64,000 nt of DNA from Parabacteroides sp. TM07-1AC. Lineage in GTDB: Bacteria > Bacteroidota > Bacteroidia > Bacteroidales > Tannerellaceae. This document shows positions 43,239 through 52,333 of this stretch, piece after piece. The DNA lies in assembly GCF_003480915.1 (NCBI RefSeq), contig NZ_QUKD01000001.1:930001-994000 (forward strand), in the 5' to 3' direction. Under the pieces are notes generated by a model. That model searched no databases and was not told where the DNA came from. It saw only the letters and a program-made list of their open reading frames with translations. Made by a program: the position numbers and the translations under genes. Position 1 is the first letter of the stretch. Every line of letters begins with the position of its first letter.

Positions 43239-44579
43239 TTATTCTGTTATTTTTGTCGAAAAAAAATTCACAATTAGCACACTCTTAGTCGTTTTGTCGA
43301 GACAGAAGCGATTATCGGAGCGCTCTCCCACAATCCAGAGAATGTTTTCACCGCTACAAAGAAGCCACGTCCGCTCCTTATCCATACGACTGAATTTATG
43401 ATCGGAAAAATAATCACTCAATTTCTTACGGCCTTTCATCCCAAAAGGAATGAACCAGTCCCCTTCTTTCCATTTACGCAATGTCAGGGGAAAAGAGAGT
43501 TTGTCGTAATCGAAATAAGCGATATGCTTATCTTTCCGGATACAGAAGTCATTAGTAATAACAGATTTAAAGAAAGAAAGTTCAATCGGACCACGCCAGA
43601 TATCCTCCAAAATATCTTCCGCCGTAAACACATATTCCACAACGGCTTCTTGTTTTCTCGGTTCCAGCAGCAGATATTCACGATCTTTCAATAAACAATA
43701 ATCGGATGAATAGAACATTTTACCCGACTCTTTCTCCAATGAACGGAATACATCATCGGCTACTTGACGGGAAAAACCATACGGCTTCAACAATTCATAG
43801 AGGATTGTTGCAGGCGAAGGATACCGAAGTAAACGGATAATCGGGATACGGCTCCCCGCTTCCATCAGTTCCCGGCGGGCTTTCTCTACCACATGCAGGT
43901 AGATGGTTTCAGTTTCTGCCAAATGATCGGCTGTACGCGCTATCGCCGACCGTACGGAGGGATTCAATTCCTCCAGTAAAGGAAGTACGCGAAGACGGAT
44001 AAAATTACGTGTATAAGCATCCGAAAGATTGGTACTGTCGGTAACATAGGGTAACTGTTGTTTTTCCAGCCAGTCCAGTATCTCGCTGCGGCTGACCGTC
44101 AGCAACGGACGCACCACATACCCGTTTTTCGGACGGATACCTCCCAGTCCACGGACCCCTGTCCCCCGCACCAGGTTCATCAACACCGTTTCCACACTAT
44201 CATCACGATGATGCGCCACAGCAATAGCCTGTGCCTCCCAGCGCTGCCTCATTTCTTCAAACCAACTGTAACGCAGTTCACGGGCTGCCATCTCGATAGA
44301 AAGATGATGTTCCGCCGCATAGGCAGTCGTATCAAAATCTATTTTATGGAAAGGCACATGCAGCCTGCATGCCATATCTTCGGCAAACCGTTCATCACGC
44401 ACAGATTCATCGCCACGCAGATGGAAATTACAATGGAGAGCAATACATGGAAAATCCAACTGCACAAGCAAAGCAAGCAAAGCAACCGAATCAGCTCCTC
44501 CACTCAGTCCAACCAGCACAGGCCTGTCAGCAGACAACAGCTGCTGCTTCTCTATATATGCACGAACAATATTTCTCAT
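43239..44579 (-). CDS. tilS: tRNA(Ile)-lysidine synthase
   Basis: This 446-residue enzyme converts C34 of tRNA-Ile(CAU) to lysidine, so that it reads AUA. The N-terminal PP-loop ATPase motif is VLVGLSGGADSVALL (SGGADS), with AVAHHRDDSVETVLMNLVRGTG and GGIRPKNGYVVRPLLTVSR as further family motifs. A C-terminal substrate-binding domain follows (KWKEGDWFIPFGMKGRKKLSDYFSDHK). The length is normal for the family. Confidence 0.95.
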   Translation of the reverse strand: MRNIVRAYIEKQQLLSADRPVLVGLSGGADSVALLALLVQLDFPCIALHCNFHLRGDESVRDERFAEDMACRLHVPFHKIDFDTTAYAAEHHLSIEMAARELRYSWFEEMRQRWEAQAIAVAHHRDDSVETVLMNLVRGTGVRGLGGIRPKNGYVVRPLLTVSRSEILDWLEKQQLPYVTDSTNLSDAYTRNFIRLRVLPLLEELNPSVRSAIARTADHLAETETIYLHVVEKARRELMEAGSRIPIIRLLRYPSPATILYELLKPYGFSRQVADDVFRSLEKESGKMFYSSDYCLLKDREYLLLEPRKQEAVVEYVFTAEDILEDIWRGPIELSFFKSVITNDFCIRKDKHIAYFDYDKLSFPLTLRKWKEGDWFIPFGMKGRKKLSDYFSDHKFSRMDKERTWLLCSGENILWIVGERSDNRFCLDKTTKSVLIVNFFSTKITE

Positions 44580-44659
44580 CTGCCATATAAAATTATGGCT
44601 TTAGCCAAACATATTATCATTCAGCTAAAGCCACAAGCTTTTATCTACTGTATCAGTAT

Positions 44660-45424
44660 TTATTCTTCTACACCTGCCAGTTCCGGGTCGATCATGATAC
44701 GTCCGCAGTATTCGCAAACGATCACTTTCTTACGCAACTTGATATCCATTTGTTTCTGGGGCGGGATCTTGTTAAAGCAACCACCACAGGCATCACGCTG
44801 GATATAAACGACCGCCAAACCGTTGCGGGCACCTTTACGGATACGTTTGAAAGCAGTAAGCAAACGAGGCTCGATCGTTGTTTCCAACTTTTTAGCCTTT
44901 TCACGTAATCTTTCTTCTTCCTGCTTAGTCTCAGAAATGATCTCTTCCAATTCACTCTTCTTCTGAACCAGGTCAGCCTTACGGCCATCCAGTCTTTCAG
45001 AGAGCTGGGAGATCTCTTCTTTCTTATGGTTAATCGACTCACCGAATTCGCGGATCTTCTTTTCAGAAAATTCGATTTCAAGTCCCTGGAATTCGATTTC
45101 CTTTGACAGGTTATCAAATTCACGGTTATTGCGCACGTTATCCAGTTGCGATTTATATCTCTCGATCAGTCCGGTAGATTCTGTAATTCTGTGTTTCTGT
45201 TCAACAACAGCATTCTCATAATCCTGGATCTCCGACTGATAGTTTTGAAGACGGGTTTCCAATCCTGCAATCTCATCTTCCAGGTCCTGAACTTCCAGGG
45301 GAAGCTCTCCACGAAGCGTTTTGATCTTATCAATCTCAGTCATCATCGTCTGAAGTTGATAAAGCGTAGAAAGCTTTTCTTCAACTGTATACTCTTTTTC
45401 AGCTGATTGTTTATCTGTAGCCAT
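44660..45424 (-). CDS. Coiled-coil Zn-ribbon protein (COG1579/zf-RING_7)
   Basis: This 254-residue protein is a long antiparallel coiled coil over about 1-190 (LEDEIAGLETRLQNYQSEIQDYENAV...), followed by a Cys4 zinc ribbon (CGGCFNKIPPQ...VCEYCGRIMIDPELAG). Relatives resemble CT398 of Chlamydia and have been linked to sigma-54 or export functions in that organism. I treat the role here as unknown. The start lies one base after the Nif3-family stop, so the two genes are cotranscribed. Confidence 0.85.
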   Translation of the reverse strand: MATDKQSAEKEYTVEEKLSTLYQLQTMMTEIDKIKTLRGELPLEVQDLEDEIAGLETRLQNYQSEIQDYENAVVEQKHRITESTGLIERYKSQLDNVRNNREFDNLSKEIEFQGLEIEFSEKKIREFGESINHKKEEISQLSERLDGRKADLVQKKSELEEIISETKQEEERLREKAKKLETTIEPRLLTAFKRIRKGARNGLAVVYIQRDACGGCFNKIPPQKQMDIKLRKKVIVCEYCGRIMIDPELAGVEE

Positions 45425-45425
45425 T

Positions 45426-46523
45426 CTATAAATATTTTACCGGGTTTGAATTAACATTCGAAAAATGTACGGCAAAGGTAGGGAATTTTTTCGATATTAT
45501 GTTATAAAAGATGTCTTTTGTACATACTTCGGATTCATAATGACCTATTACAGCCAGCAGAATACGATCTTCTACATCATAAAAGTCATTGTATTTGGCC
45601 TCCCCCGTAATGAATACGTCCGCACCATAGGCAATCGCGTCTTTCACCAGGAACGCGCCGCTGCCGCCACATAACGCCACCTCGCGTATCGGTTTACCCG
45701 TAAAGGCTGAATGCTTCACGCAACCAACCTGAAACAGGTCTTTTATCCGTTGCAGGAAAGCCAGTTCGTCCTCTTCTTCCGGCAACTCGCCCACGACGCC
45801 CGAACCGACCTGTTCCCAGGTATTGCTCAACGGGTAGAAATCGAATACCGGCTCTTCATACGGATGAACGGAAAGCAAAGCGCGTGTGATCGTCGGCTTA
45901 CGGAAAGCAGGCAATATCGTCTCGATACGGATCTCACGTTCGACATGCAACTCCCCTACTTCACCACAGAACGGGTTTGCACCTTCGCCGGCACGGAAAG
46001 TTCCGTTCCCTGCCAGGTTGAAACTACATGAATCATAAGCTCCTACAGTTCCGGCACCCGCATTGAACAAGGTAGTCCGTACCAGTTCGGCATACGCTTC
46101 GGGCACGAATGTAACCAATTTAAGCAAAGCCCCTTTCTGAGGACTCAGCACACGCACGTTTTCCAAACCGATCAGTTCTGCCAAACGGAAATTCACTCCG
46201 CCCGCTGCATTATCGAGATTGGTATGAGCGGCATAGATCACCAGGTCATACTTGCAGGCTTTCATCATGCAGCGCTCAATATAGGTAGAGCCTGTCAATG
46301 ACTTGAACGCTTTAAAGGCTAAAGGATGATGGGAAATGATCAGATTACACCCCAGTTCTATCGCCTCGTCCACCACCTCCTCGGTGACATCGAGACACAG
46401 AAGCGCACCGGTTGCAAGCTGGTTTACATCGCCAACCTGTACACCTGCATTGTCAAAGCTTTCCTGCAATGGCAACGGAGCATATTGCTCTAATTCTTTC
46501 AGTACATCCTTTATCCGTATCAT
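45426..46523 (-). CDS. Nif3-like dinuclear metal centre protein (GTP cyclohydrolase I type 2 family)
   Basis: This 365-residue protein has N- and C-terminal Nif3 halves with metal ligands in NLIISHHPLAF, YAAHTNLDNAAGGVN and the C-terminal GHYESE. A PII/CutA1-like insert (about 130-235, PEAYAELVRTTLFNAGAG...LSVHPYEEPVFDFYPL) lies between them, as in the larger members of the family. The biochemical function is not settled. The ATG at 46523 is chosen, since the two extra codons upstream start with TTG. It sits 10 bases after the aspS stop. Confidence 0.9.
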   Translation of the reverse strand: MIRIKDVLKELEQYAPLPLQESFDNAGVQVGDVNQLATGALLCLDVTEEVVDEAIELGCNLIISHHPLAFKAFKSLTGSTYIERCMMKACKYDLVIYAAHTNLDNAAGGVNFRLAELIGLENVRVLSPQKGALLKLVTFVPEAYAELVRTTLFNAGAGTVGAYDSCSFNLAGNGTFRAGEGANPFCGEVGELHVEREIRIETILPAFRKPTITRALLSVHPYEEPVFDFYPLSNTWEQVGSGVVGELPEEEDELAFLQRIKDLFQVGCVKHSAFTGKPIREVALCGGSGAFLVKDAIAYGADVFITGEAKYNDFYDVEDRILLAVIGHYESEVCTKDIFYNIISKKFPTFAVHFSNVNSNPVKYL

Positions 46524-46533
46524 AAGCAATAAA

Positions 46534-48291
46534 TTATTCTTTTACGTCTACTTTCAGGCACAATTCATCCAGCTGCGAATCGTCGATAACCGACGGTGCA
46601 TCAAGCATGACATCGCGACCGGAGTTGTTCTTCGGGAATGCGATACAGTCGCGAATCGAATCGAGACCGGCAAACAACGAAACCCAACGGTCCAGGCCAT
46701 AAGCCAGACCTCCGTGAGGAGGTGCTCCATATTTGAAAGCATTCATCAGGAAGCCGAACTGAGACTGTGCTCTCTCTTCAGTGAATCCCAGTAACTGGAA
46801 CATCTTATCCTGCAATTTGCTGTCGTGGATACGGATAGAACCGCCGCCCACTTCAACACCATTGATAACCATATCGTAAGCATTCGCACGTACAGCTCCG
46901 GTATCCGTATCCAGCAACGGAATATCTTCCGGTTTCGGAGATGTAAACGGATGGTGCATAGCGTAGAAACGCTGATCTTCTTCGCTCCACTCGAACAGCG
47001 GGAAGTCAACAACCCACAGACAAGCGAACTTATTCTTATCGCGCAATCCCAACTGGCTTGCCACTTCAAGACGCAATTCGCAAAGCTGTTTGCGTGTCTT
47101 CATCGCATCGTCGCCGGAAAGAATCAGGATCAGGTCGCCCGGTTTTGCACCGAAAGCCTCCTTCATCTGCTGCAAAGTTTCCTGTGTATAGAATTTATCC
47201 ACACTCGATTTCACGTTTCCGTCGGCTTCCACGCGGGCATATACCATCCCCTTTGCTCCTACCTGCGGACGTTTTACAAATTCAGTCAGTGCATCCAACT
47301 GTTTGCGTGTATAGGTCGCTGCCCCTTCGGCACAGATACCACCGATATAAGCCGCATCGTCGAATACAGAGAAGCCATGGCCTTTCATGACATCCATCAA
47401 TTCGACAAACTTCATACCGAAACGCAAGTCGGGCTTGTCGCTACCATAATATTTCATTGCATCGTGCCAGCTCATACGCAGGAACGGCTCTTTGATCTCG
47501 ACACCACGAATCACCTTGAACAAATGTTTTGCCATACCTTCAAAGATATTCAGCACATCTTCCTGTTCAACGAAACTCATTTCACAGTCAATCTGTGTAA
47601 ATTCCGGCTGACGGTCGGCACGCAGGTCTTCGTCACGGAAACATTTAACGATCTGGAAATAACGGTCGAAGCCAGACACCATCAACAGCTGCTTCAAGGT
47701 CTGCGGAGACTGTGGCAATGCATAGAACTGTCCCGGATTCATTCGTGAAGGAACCACGAAGTCACGTGCACCTTCGGGAGTCGAATTGACCAGTACCGGA
47801 GTTTCCACTTCCAAAAATCCCTGTTTATCCAAATAGTTACGAACTTCAAAAGCCATGCGGTGGCGCAATTCGAGGTTTTTACGAACTGCGTTACGACGCA
47901 AATCCAGATAACGGTATTTCATACGCAGGTCATCGCCCCCGTCCGTTTCGTCTTCGATTGTGAAAGGAGGAGTAGCCGCCGCGTTCAGTATATTCATCTC
48001 CGAAACGATCAGTTCGATATCGCCAGTCGGGATATTTTTGTTCTTACTGGAACGTTCCCTAACCGTACCTGTTGCCTGAATAACATACTCGCGTCCCAGT
48101 TTGTTTGCCTTTTCGCAAAGATCGGCATCCACTTCCTGGTTGAATACCAACTGGGTTATACCATAACGGTCACGGAGATCGACAAATGTCATACCGCCCA
48201 TCTTACGAGTTCTCTGCACCCATCCGGCTAAAGTAACCACCAGACCTTCGTCTGCCAGGCGCAAGTTTCCACATGTTCTTGTTCTATACAT
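46534..48291 (-). CDS. aspS: Aspartyl-tRNA synthetase, bacterial type
   Basis: This 585-residue class II synthetase has an N-terminal OB-fold anticodon-binding domain ([24 protein letters not shown]). Motif 2 is [18 protein letters not shown], the GAD insertion domain lies in the middle, and motif 3 is [10 protein letters not shown] at the C-terminus. It is the first gene of a leftward group with the Nif3-family and Zn-ribbon genes. A -7 element lies at 48387-48394. Confidence 0.97.
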   Translation of the reverse strand: MYRTRTCGNLRLADEGLVVTLAGWVQRTRKMGGMTFVDLRDRYGITQLVFNQEVDADLCEKANKLGREYVIQATGTVRERSSKNKNIPTGDIELIVSEMNILNAAATPPFTIEDETDGGDDLRMKYRYLDLRRNAVRKNLELRHRMAFEVRNYLDKQGFLEVETPVLVNSTPEGARDFVVPSRMNPGQFYALPQSPQTLKQLLMVSGFDRYFQIVKCFRDEDLRADRQPEFTQIDCEMSFVEQEDVLNIFEGMAKHLFKVIRGVEIKEPFLRMSWHDAMKYYGSDKPDLRFGMKFVELMDVMKGHGFSVFDDAAYIGGICAEGAATYTRKQLDALTEFVKRPQVGAKGMVYARVEADGNVKSSVDKFYTQETLQQMKEAFGAKPGDLILILSGDDAMKTRKQLCELRLEVASQLGLRDKNKFACLWVVDFPLFEWSEEDQRFYAMHHPFTSPKPEDIPLLDTDTGAVRANAYDMVINGVEVGGGSIRIHDSKLQDKMFQLLGFTEERAQSQFGFLMNAFKYGAPPHGGLAYGLDRWVSLFAGLDSIRDCIAFPKNNSGRDVMLDAPSVIDDSQLDELCLKVDVKE

Positions 48292-48386
48292 CTTAAATAA
48301 GATTTATTTGTTTTAATTTCATGAATCAAAAGTATGCATACAGAGTATCTGTAAAATATGATTATACTTTACACGCAGCCGGTTTG

Positions 48387-48394
48387 CAAAGATA
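48387..48394 (-). promoter_or_regulatory. Promoter -7 element of aspS
   Basis: The minus strand reads TATCTTTG, an exact TAnnTTTG match, 96 bases upstream of the aspS start. The leader would be about 90 bases. Confidence 0.45.
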
Positions 48395-48489
48395 ATACTA
48401 TATTCATTAACTATAATAATTTCATTGAAATTAAAAGAAAAACTGAAGAAGCGAATTAAATAGACATATCATGATGAACAAGAAACAAC

Positions 48490-48916
48490 TGTCACACTAT
48501 CACTTTTCTTCTTACATTAATTGATATTCATTATATACACGCCTGTGATAGTAGAGATGATACACGAAAATAGTACTATCACACTATCACGAAGATGCCT
48601 GTCTTTTATCACATAGCATACCACTAATTTTCAGGAAGATAAGGAGATATTCTTATTGAGATCCGGGTGTCGGCTCCCTTCACACCCGGGTCTCTGCATC
48701 GTCCACACCCAGGTGTGAAAAGGGATAAAATGGGGGTCTCAGAAAAGAAATCCGCCTATTCTGCAATAAATAAGTAGTAATGTTATTAAAAAAAGAAATA
48801 GTCCTGACGAAAAAATGATAGTAGTGATAGTTGCCATGATAGTTATCCCGAACAACCATCATCAATACACATATTGATATTCAAGGATCAAAATGTTTTA
48901 ATGATAGTATGACAGT
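48490..48916. repeat. Dispersed TGATAGT/ACTATCA repeats
   Basis: Copies occur at about 48497, 48545, 48576, 48584, 48817, 48825, 48837 and 48902. The densest are ACTATCACACTATCAC (48575-48590) and two TGATAGT copies 8 bases apart (48817-48831). They resemble iteron-like or regulator-binding arrays more than a coding relic, but no gene remains beside them. Confidence 0.45.
48658..48694. repeat. Imperfect 13-base inverted repeat
   Basis: GAGATCCGGGTGT (48658-48670) pairs with ACACCCGGGTCTC (48682-48694) with one mismatch. A further ACACCCAGGTGT lies just after it. It is a strong structure in an otherwise A+T-rich region. Confidence 0.4.
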
Positions 48917-48971
48917 ATAAATGCAAAAAACTATAAGAAAAAGAATCCGCCAATGCCAAAATAAATTGAAT

Positions 48972-49008
48972 TAAATAAAAAAGAGAACCAACATACGTTG
49001 ATTCTCTT
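48972..49008 (-). terminator. Terminator of the interrupted tRNA-Pro locus
   Basis: The stem AAGAGAACCAAC/GTTGATTCTCTT (48981-48992 and 48997-49008, one mismatch, 4-base loop) is followed on the minus strand by TTTTTTATTTAA. It sits directly after the tRNA 3' end and is what remains of the host gene's terminator. Confidence 0.75.
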
Positions 49009-49012
49009 CCTC

Positions 49013-49059
49013 TGTCGGGGTACCAGGATTCGAACCTGGGACCCCCTGCTCCCAAAGCA
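49013..49059 (-). other. Attachment site: 3' half of tRNA-Pro(UGG)
   Basis: On the minus strand this reads the anticodon arm with a TTTGGGA loop (anticodon TGG), the variable region, the T-arm CCAGGTTCGAATCCTGG and the acceptor strand CCCCGACA. The 5' half (CGGGG..., D-arm) is absent: homology breaks off just after the anticodon loop at about 49060. This is the usual mark of an element that inserted into the 3' part of a tRNA gene. The complete tRNA should be restored at the other end, beyond the window. Confidence 0.85.
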
Positions 49060-49375
49060 AGGGAACACAGCTTGTATTTTGCTAATTTCTAGCTTCTTAA
49101 CGAAATCATGTACAATATCTAACAGATATTTAAAAGTTACATTATTTTTATTATGCTTTTTGATTGCATTTTTTCAACAAAATACAACTTCAAAAAGCAG
49201 AATAACAGATTTCGTATCTGAAGTATTCAATAAATTATCAAAGATCTTGAGTTTGCATACCGACTGCGCAACACCCTGTTTAACCATCTACCCCAGTAAA
49301 TGGTGCGCAAATATAGTTTTTTTATCCAATCTCTCAAAATATTCTCTGACTTTTATTAAATACCTTATAATACGA
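49060..49375. other. Gene-free prophage end
   Basis: About 315 A+T-rich bases hold no integrase or other gene. The apparent plus-strand frame across the tRNA fragment is not real. Short repeats such as AGCAGAATAACAGATTT and GTATCTGAAGTATTC may include recombinase arm sites, which I cannot assign. Confidence 0.4.
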
Positions 49376-49657
49376 TCACTTCCTCTTATTTTTACTTAGA
49401 TGCAGGTCTATCATCCAATCAGCCCAGGCATCAGTCCCATAATCCGGAATATTAAACCACTCTTCCTCCTGAAGAAAGGAAATAAGATTGACGATTTTTT
49501 GAACCTGATCCGGATACCGGAATAGCTCCTCTTCGGATATAGACACAGAGTAATGCTTCTTATACTCTGTTACCTTCTCGAATACCTGAGACAGCCGGAT
49601 TATCTCGTGAAAGGTAGGTGATTGCCCTTTATCTATCTTTAGCGTGATGCCGGACAT
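49376..49657 (-). CDS. Unknown small protein near prophage end
   Basis: This 93-residue soluble protein has a Trp-rich C-terminal half (EEEWFNIPDYGTDAWADWMIDLHL) and a basic end. I do not recognise it. It overlaps the preceding coiled-coil gene by 19 bases. Confidence 0.6.
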   Translation of the reverse strand: MSGITLKIDKGQSPTFHEIIRLSQVFEKVTEYKKHYSVSISEEELFRYPDQVQKIVNLISFLQEEEWFNIPDYGTDAWADWMIDLHLSKNKRK

Positions 49658-49782
49658 TTCTCCCCCTTCTTTTCAAGTTGGTATGTCAAGAGAGCATTTT
49701 CTTGCTCTAGGGCATTGCACCGGCTAACAGCATCCTTTAACTGCCTCTGGAGAGTAGCGATAATTTTGTCTTTATCTTCCAT
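49639..49782 (-). CDS. Small coiled-coil protein
   Basis: This 47-residue protein begins MEDKDKIIATLQRQLKDA and forms a heptad-patterned helix to about residue 38 (LEQENALLTYQLEKKG). Its end overlaps the start of the next minus-strand gene, so the two are translationally linked. Function is unknown. Confidence 0.55.
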   Translation of the reverse strand: MEDKDKIIATLQRQLKDAVSRCNALEQENALLTYQLEKKGEKCPASR

Positions 49783-49808
49783 GTGACTTATATTTTAGAA
49801 TAAAAGCT

Positions 49809-50006
49809 ATGTTCAAAAAAATTACAACAATCGACAACAAAAAAGAATCCGGTAATGTTTGTGAAACAAAAACCGTAACCACATATCACTTTTTAGGGGT
49901 ACGTGTACTGGAATCTGTAAAAATTGAGCATTTTATAGAGCCCTCTCCATCTCCACTCGTACATAGAGATTGGAAAGAGCCTATACCGGTCAGGATTGCC
50001 CTTTGA
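49809..50006 (+). CDS. Unknown small protein
   Basis: This 65-residue protein begins MFKKITTIDNKKESG and ends PVRIAL. No motif is recognised. It converges with, and overlaps by 17 bases, the minus-strand frame at 49990-50169. Confidence 0.5.
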   Translation: MFKKITTIDNKKESGNVCETKTVTTYHFLGVRVLESVKIEHFIEPSPSPLVHRDWKEPIPVRIAL

Positions 50007-50169
50007 TAAGGTCGGCAATCTGTTTACAATCTTTCTTTACTGACAAAGTATTACCAAAAAGATTGAGTAAATATTCCGTTTCAGTTTCTTTAATAGTTGA
50101 AACTAGATCTAAATTAACGAAGCGTTCTTCTCCGTCATCCACATACTTTGCTTTAATAAACTGTGTCAT
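49990..50169 (-). CDS. Unknown small protein
   Basis: This 59-residue protein begins MTQFIKAKYVDDGEERFVNL. The pattern of a short beta-rich start and helical end resembles small phage accessory proteins. No family is recognised. Confidence 0.5.
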   Translation of the reverse strand: MTQFIKAKYVDDGEERFVNLDLVSTIKETETEYLLNLFGNTLSVKKDCKQIADLIKGQS

Positions 50170-50213
50170 AGTTGTTTAAATTTAAAACATTATTAAAATA
50201 ATAATTATCTGAT

Positions 50214-50254
50214 ATATATGTATACTTCTTCATCAAAACGAAGTATACATATAT
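50214..50254. repeat. Perfect 15-base inverted repeat
   Basis: ATATATGTATACTTC (50214-50228) and its reverse complement (50240-50254) are separated by 11 bases. It lies downstream of the cargo block on the minus strand and may act as its terminator, although the following U-tract is weak. Confidence 0.5.
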
Positions 50255-50300
50255 GTTTCATAATATTTGTTTTTAATATCTACATTTTATCGCAAAATAA

Positions 50301-51089
50301 TTATTTTCGTAATTTTACATTACTCTTTTCTATTTTTGCATTTTTAGCATATACACTTATTAGAGATTTTACAATTATTTCTTCTGCCTCAGTGGTCAAA
50401 GGTCCTAATCTTATAGAGATATTTTTAAGCTTCTCAGGGTCTAGGGCTAAATCATGATGATTAAATCCAAGTTCTTTTCCACTCACAAGCGCATCATGTA
50501 TTAAACAATTAGCATTGGGAGATTCAAAATCTGACTTCTTAAACGGATATATATGTAAAATAAATCTACATTCTTTTTGAAATTCCCATTTTTTATGTTT
50601 GTATATCCCTATTTTATCGAAATGAATCTCTCTCTTCCCATATTTGTCACTTATAATATTTTCCACTTCACTTCGCGGATTATCACGATAAATTACTTTC
50701 TTCAAAAATGGGTCGTTATTACAATAAGGCATTATAAAAAAATCCTCATTAACCATTTGATCTATTGATAAAATAGGATTGGAGCCATTAATAAATTCTA
50801 ATTTTCCTATTTTGAGTTGATGTATTTTTTCAGATGTTTTAAGAAACATATCTTCATCGATTTCAATCCTAACCCCTCTTCCATTAGGAGTATACATTTT
50901 CCACAAAGCGATATTTTCATCTTTATCTTCAGTCCAGCAAGAAACAAAAGTATATTTTCCGAATAATACACGATCATACATTGCCGACTCTTCCACATCA
51001 TCAACATAATCTAATTTAGTAAATCTGATTTTTTGACTTTTCAAGATAAGTGCCAAATTTTCAATTGATGTATATTGATATATTTTCAT
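50301..51089 (-). CDS. DUF2971 domain protein (prophage cargo)
   Basis: This 262-residue protein has the family pattern: N-terminal YQYTSIENLALILKSQKIRFTKLDYVDDVEES, FVSCWTEDKDENIALWKMYTPNGRGVRIEID in the middle, and a C-terminal helix region. DUF2971 proteins are often found in phage islands and near defence genes; their activity is not established. It is the last gene of a minus-strand block led by a TM/coiled-coil protein and a DnaB-like helicase. Base composition is clearly more A+T rich than the prophage early operon. Confidence 0.75.
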   Translation of the reverse strand: MKIYQYTSIENLALILKSQKIRFTKLDYVDDVEESAMYDRVLFGKYTFVSCWTEDKDENIALWKMYTPNGRGVRIEIDEDMFLKTSEKIHQLKIGKLEFINGSNPILSIDQMVNEDFFIMPYCNNDPFLKKVIYRDNPRSEVENIISDKYGKREIHFDKIGIYKHKKWEFQKECRFILHIYPFKKSDFESPNANCLIHDALVSGKELGFNHHDLALDPEKLKNISIRLGPLTTEAEEIIVKSLISVYAKNAKIEKSNVKLRK

Positions 51090-51098
51090 AACTCTTTT

Positions 51099-51299
51099 TT
51101 ATTTAAACAACCCTAATGTCGTAGCGACACTACTAGCGATCGCTGTTATTGAGCTTATCGTTTCCAATTTTGATGGCTCTATATCTTTTGATAACTTAAG
51201 AAGCTCTAGGTTCAGCTTTTCAAGGTTGGCTCGAAGAAATTCTTCCTGAGCAGTGAAACCTCCATGATTAAAAAAATCATATATTATTTGTATTATCAA
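51099..51299 (-). CDS. Small protein between helicase and DUF2971 genes
   Basis: This 66-residue protein has an amphipathic N-terminal part (EEFLRANLEKLNLELLKLS) and a weakly hydrophobic C-terminal stretch (ISSITAIASSVATTLGLFK) that could be a membrane-associated helix. It overlaps the stop of the helicase gene by 4 bases and lies 9 bases upstream of the DUF2971 gene, so the three are co-translated. Confidence 0.6.
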   Translation of the reverse strand: MIIQIIYDFFNHGGFTAQEEFLRANLEKLNLELLKLSKDIEPSKLETISSITAIASSVATTLGLFK

Positions 51300-52297
51300 A
51301 AAGGAACTTCTCCTGTATCTACAATAGAACGAAGACCTTCTATGCCAAAATCCAATTTAGTCTTTTCTATTTCACTAAACTTAGAAAACGCTCCCTCAAA
51401 TTTTAATCGAACATCTCCCGTCCCTCCCATACGCTGTTTTGCAACAATAAACTCAGCCAATCCTATCAAAGAATTTCCACGTTCATCTTCTGTTATCTTA
51501 TAGTACTCAGGACGATGAATAAAACATACAACATCTGCATCATCACAAATAGTCCCACTATCACGCAGGTCCGTCAATTGAGGTCTCTTACCTTCTGCCC
51601 CATATCGTGATTTATCTTCGATATTTCTATTTAATTGTGACGCAACTATTATTGGAATATCTAATTCTCTAGCTAATGCCTTTAAGCGCCTCGTTATATA
51701 ATTTAACTCTAAATATCTATTATCATAATATTTATCATTAACAATTAGCAGTTGCAAATAGTCCAAAAATAAAATTTTTACACCATTCTCTCTTACCAAG
51801 CGCTTTGCCTTTTCGCAAAATTGATAAATATCTAAACGTGGGGTATCATCAATATAAATAGGGGCATTATGCAATTTTTTAATTTCAGAATCCATCGTTT
51901 CCCATTCATATGGTTCCATATGTCCATTTCTGATTTTCTGATTAGGTATTTCACATAAATTCGAAATAAGACAACTTGTAACTTGAGCATCACTCATTTC
52001 AAGAGAAAACAAAGCAACAGGAATAGGCATACTCTGATCTAAAACCATATTTAACATCATGGACAAAAGAAAAGATGTTTTCCCCATTGCAGGCCGAGCT
52101 CCAATTACTATAAGATTACCATTTTGCCAACCTTGGGTAATTTCATCTATTGAACTAAACCCAGAAGCTATTCCACCAATACCATCCTTTTTATTTGAAA
52201 CATATTCAAGATATTCAAGAGCTTTTTTCATAACATTATTTATATGTATAGGCTCCCTTTCAAATATACTATTTTTATTATTTTCAACTTCTTCCAT
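51296..52297 (-). CDS. DnaB-like replicative helicase, C-terminal ATPase domain only
   Basis: This 333-residue protein starts with about 40 non-conserved residues and then the RecA-like DnaB_C fold: GFSSIDEITQGWQNGNLIVIGARPAMGKTSF (Walker A GARPAMGKT), LFSLEMSDAQVTSCLIS, VKILFLDYLQLL (Walker B), PIIVASQLNRNIEDKS, and RDSGTICDDADVVCFIHRPEYY. The N-terminal primase/loader-interaction domain of DnaB is missing. In a lysogen-expressed position next to DUF2971 it may serve a non-replicative role, or it may be a phage helicase out of its usual operon. Confidence 0.82.
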   Translation of the reverse strand: MEEVENNKNSIFEREPIHINNVMKKALEYLEYVSNKKDGIGGIASGFSSIDEITQGWQNGNLIVIGARPAMGKTSFLLSMMLNMVLDQSMPIPVALFSLEMSDAQVTSCLISNLCEIPNQKIRNGHMEPYEWETMDSEIKKLHNAPIYIDDTPRLDIYQFCEKAKRLVRENGVKILFLDYLQLLIVNDKYYDNRYLELNYITRRLKALARELDIPIIVASQLNRNIEDKSRYGAEGKRPQLTDLRDSGTICDDADVVCFIHRPEYYKITEDERGNSLIGLAEFIVAKQRMGGTGDVRLKFEGAFSKFSEIEKTKLDFGIEGLRSIVDTGEVPF

Positions 52298-52333
52298 TCC
52301 TTATGATTTAAAGTTTGTGATACTATCTTTATA

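Larger units (their letters stand above)
48395..48970. other. Gene-free, repeat-containing chromosomal region next to the prophage
   Basis: About 575 bases show no credible gene on either strand. They contain many copies of TGATAGT/ACTATCA in both orientations, duplicated short phrases such as TTGATATTCA (48521 and 48874) and AAGAA(A)TCCGCC (about 48747 and 48941), and an imperfect hairpin at 48658-48694. The region may be a decayed mobile gene. Confidence 0.45.

Noticed and set aside
46825..47748. Plus-strand open frame of 307 codons opposite aspS
   Set aside because: The frame is antisense to motif-confirmed AspRS with His/Phe/Cys-rich composition typical of a shadow frame.
49265..49320. 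Tandem tRNA-like look of the sequence around GCGCAACACC...ATGGTGCGCAAA
   Set aside because: It lacks a T-loop GTTCGAAT and cannot form an acceptor stem; only a short GCGCA repeat is present.
48998..49399. Plus-strand open frame of 133 codons at the prophage end
   Set aside because: It begins across the tRNA-Pro fragment (GTRIRTWDPLLPKQ is the usual false translation of the T-arm and anticodon arm) and continues through A+T-rich noncoding sequence.
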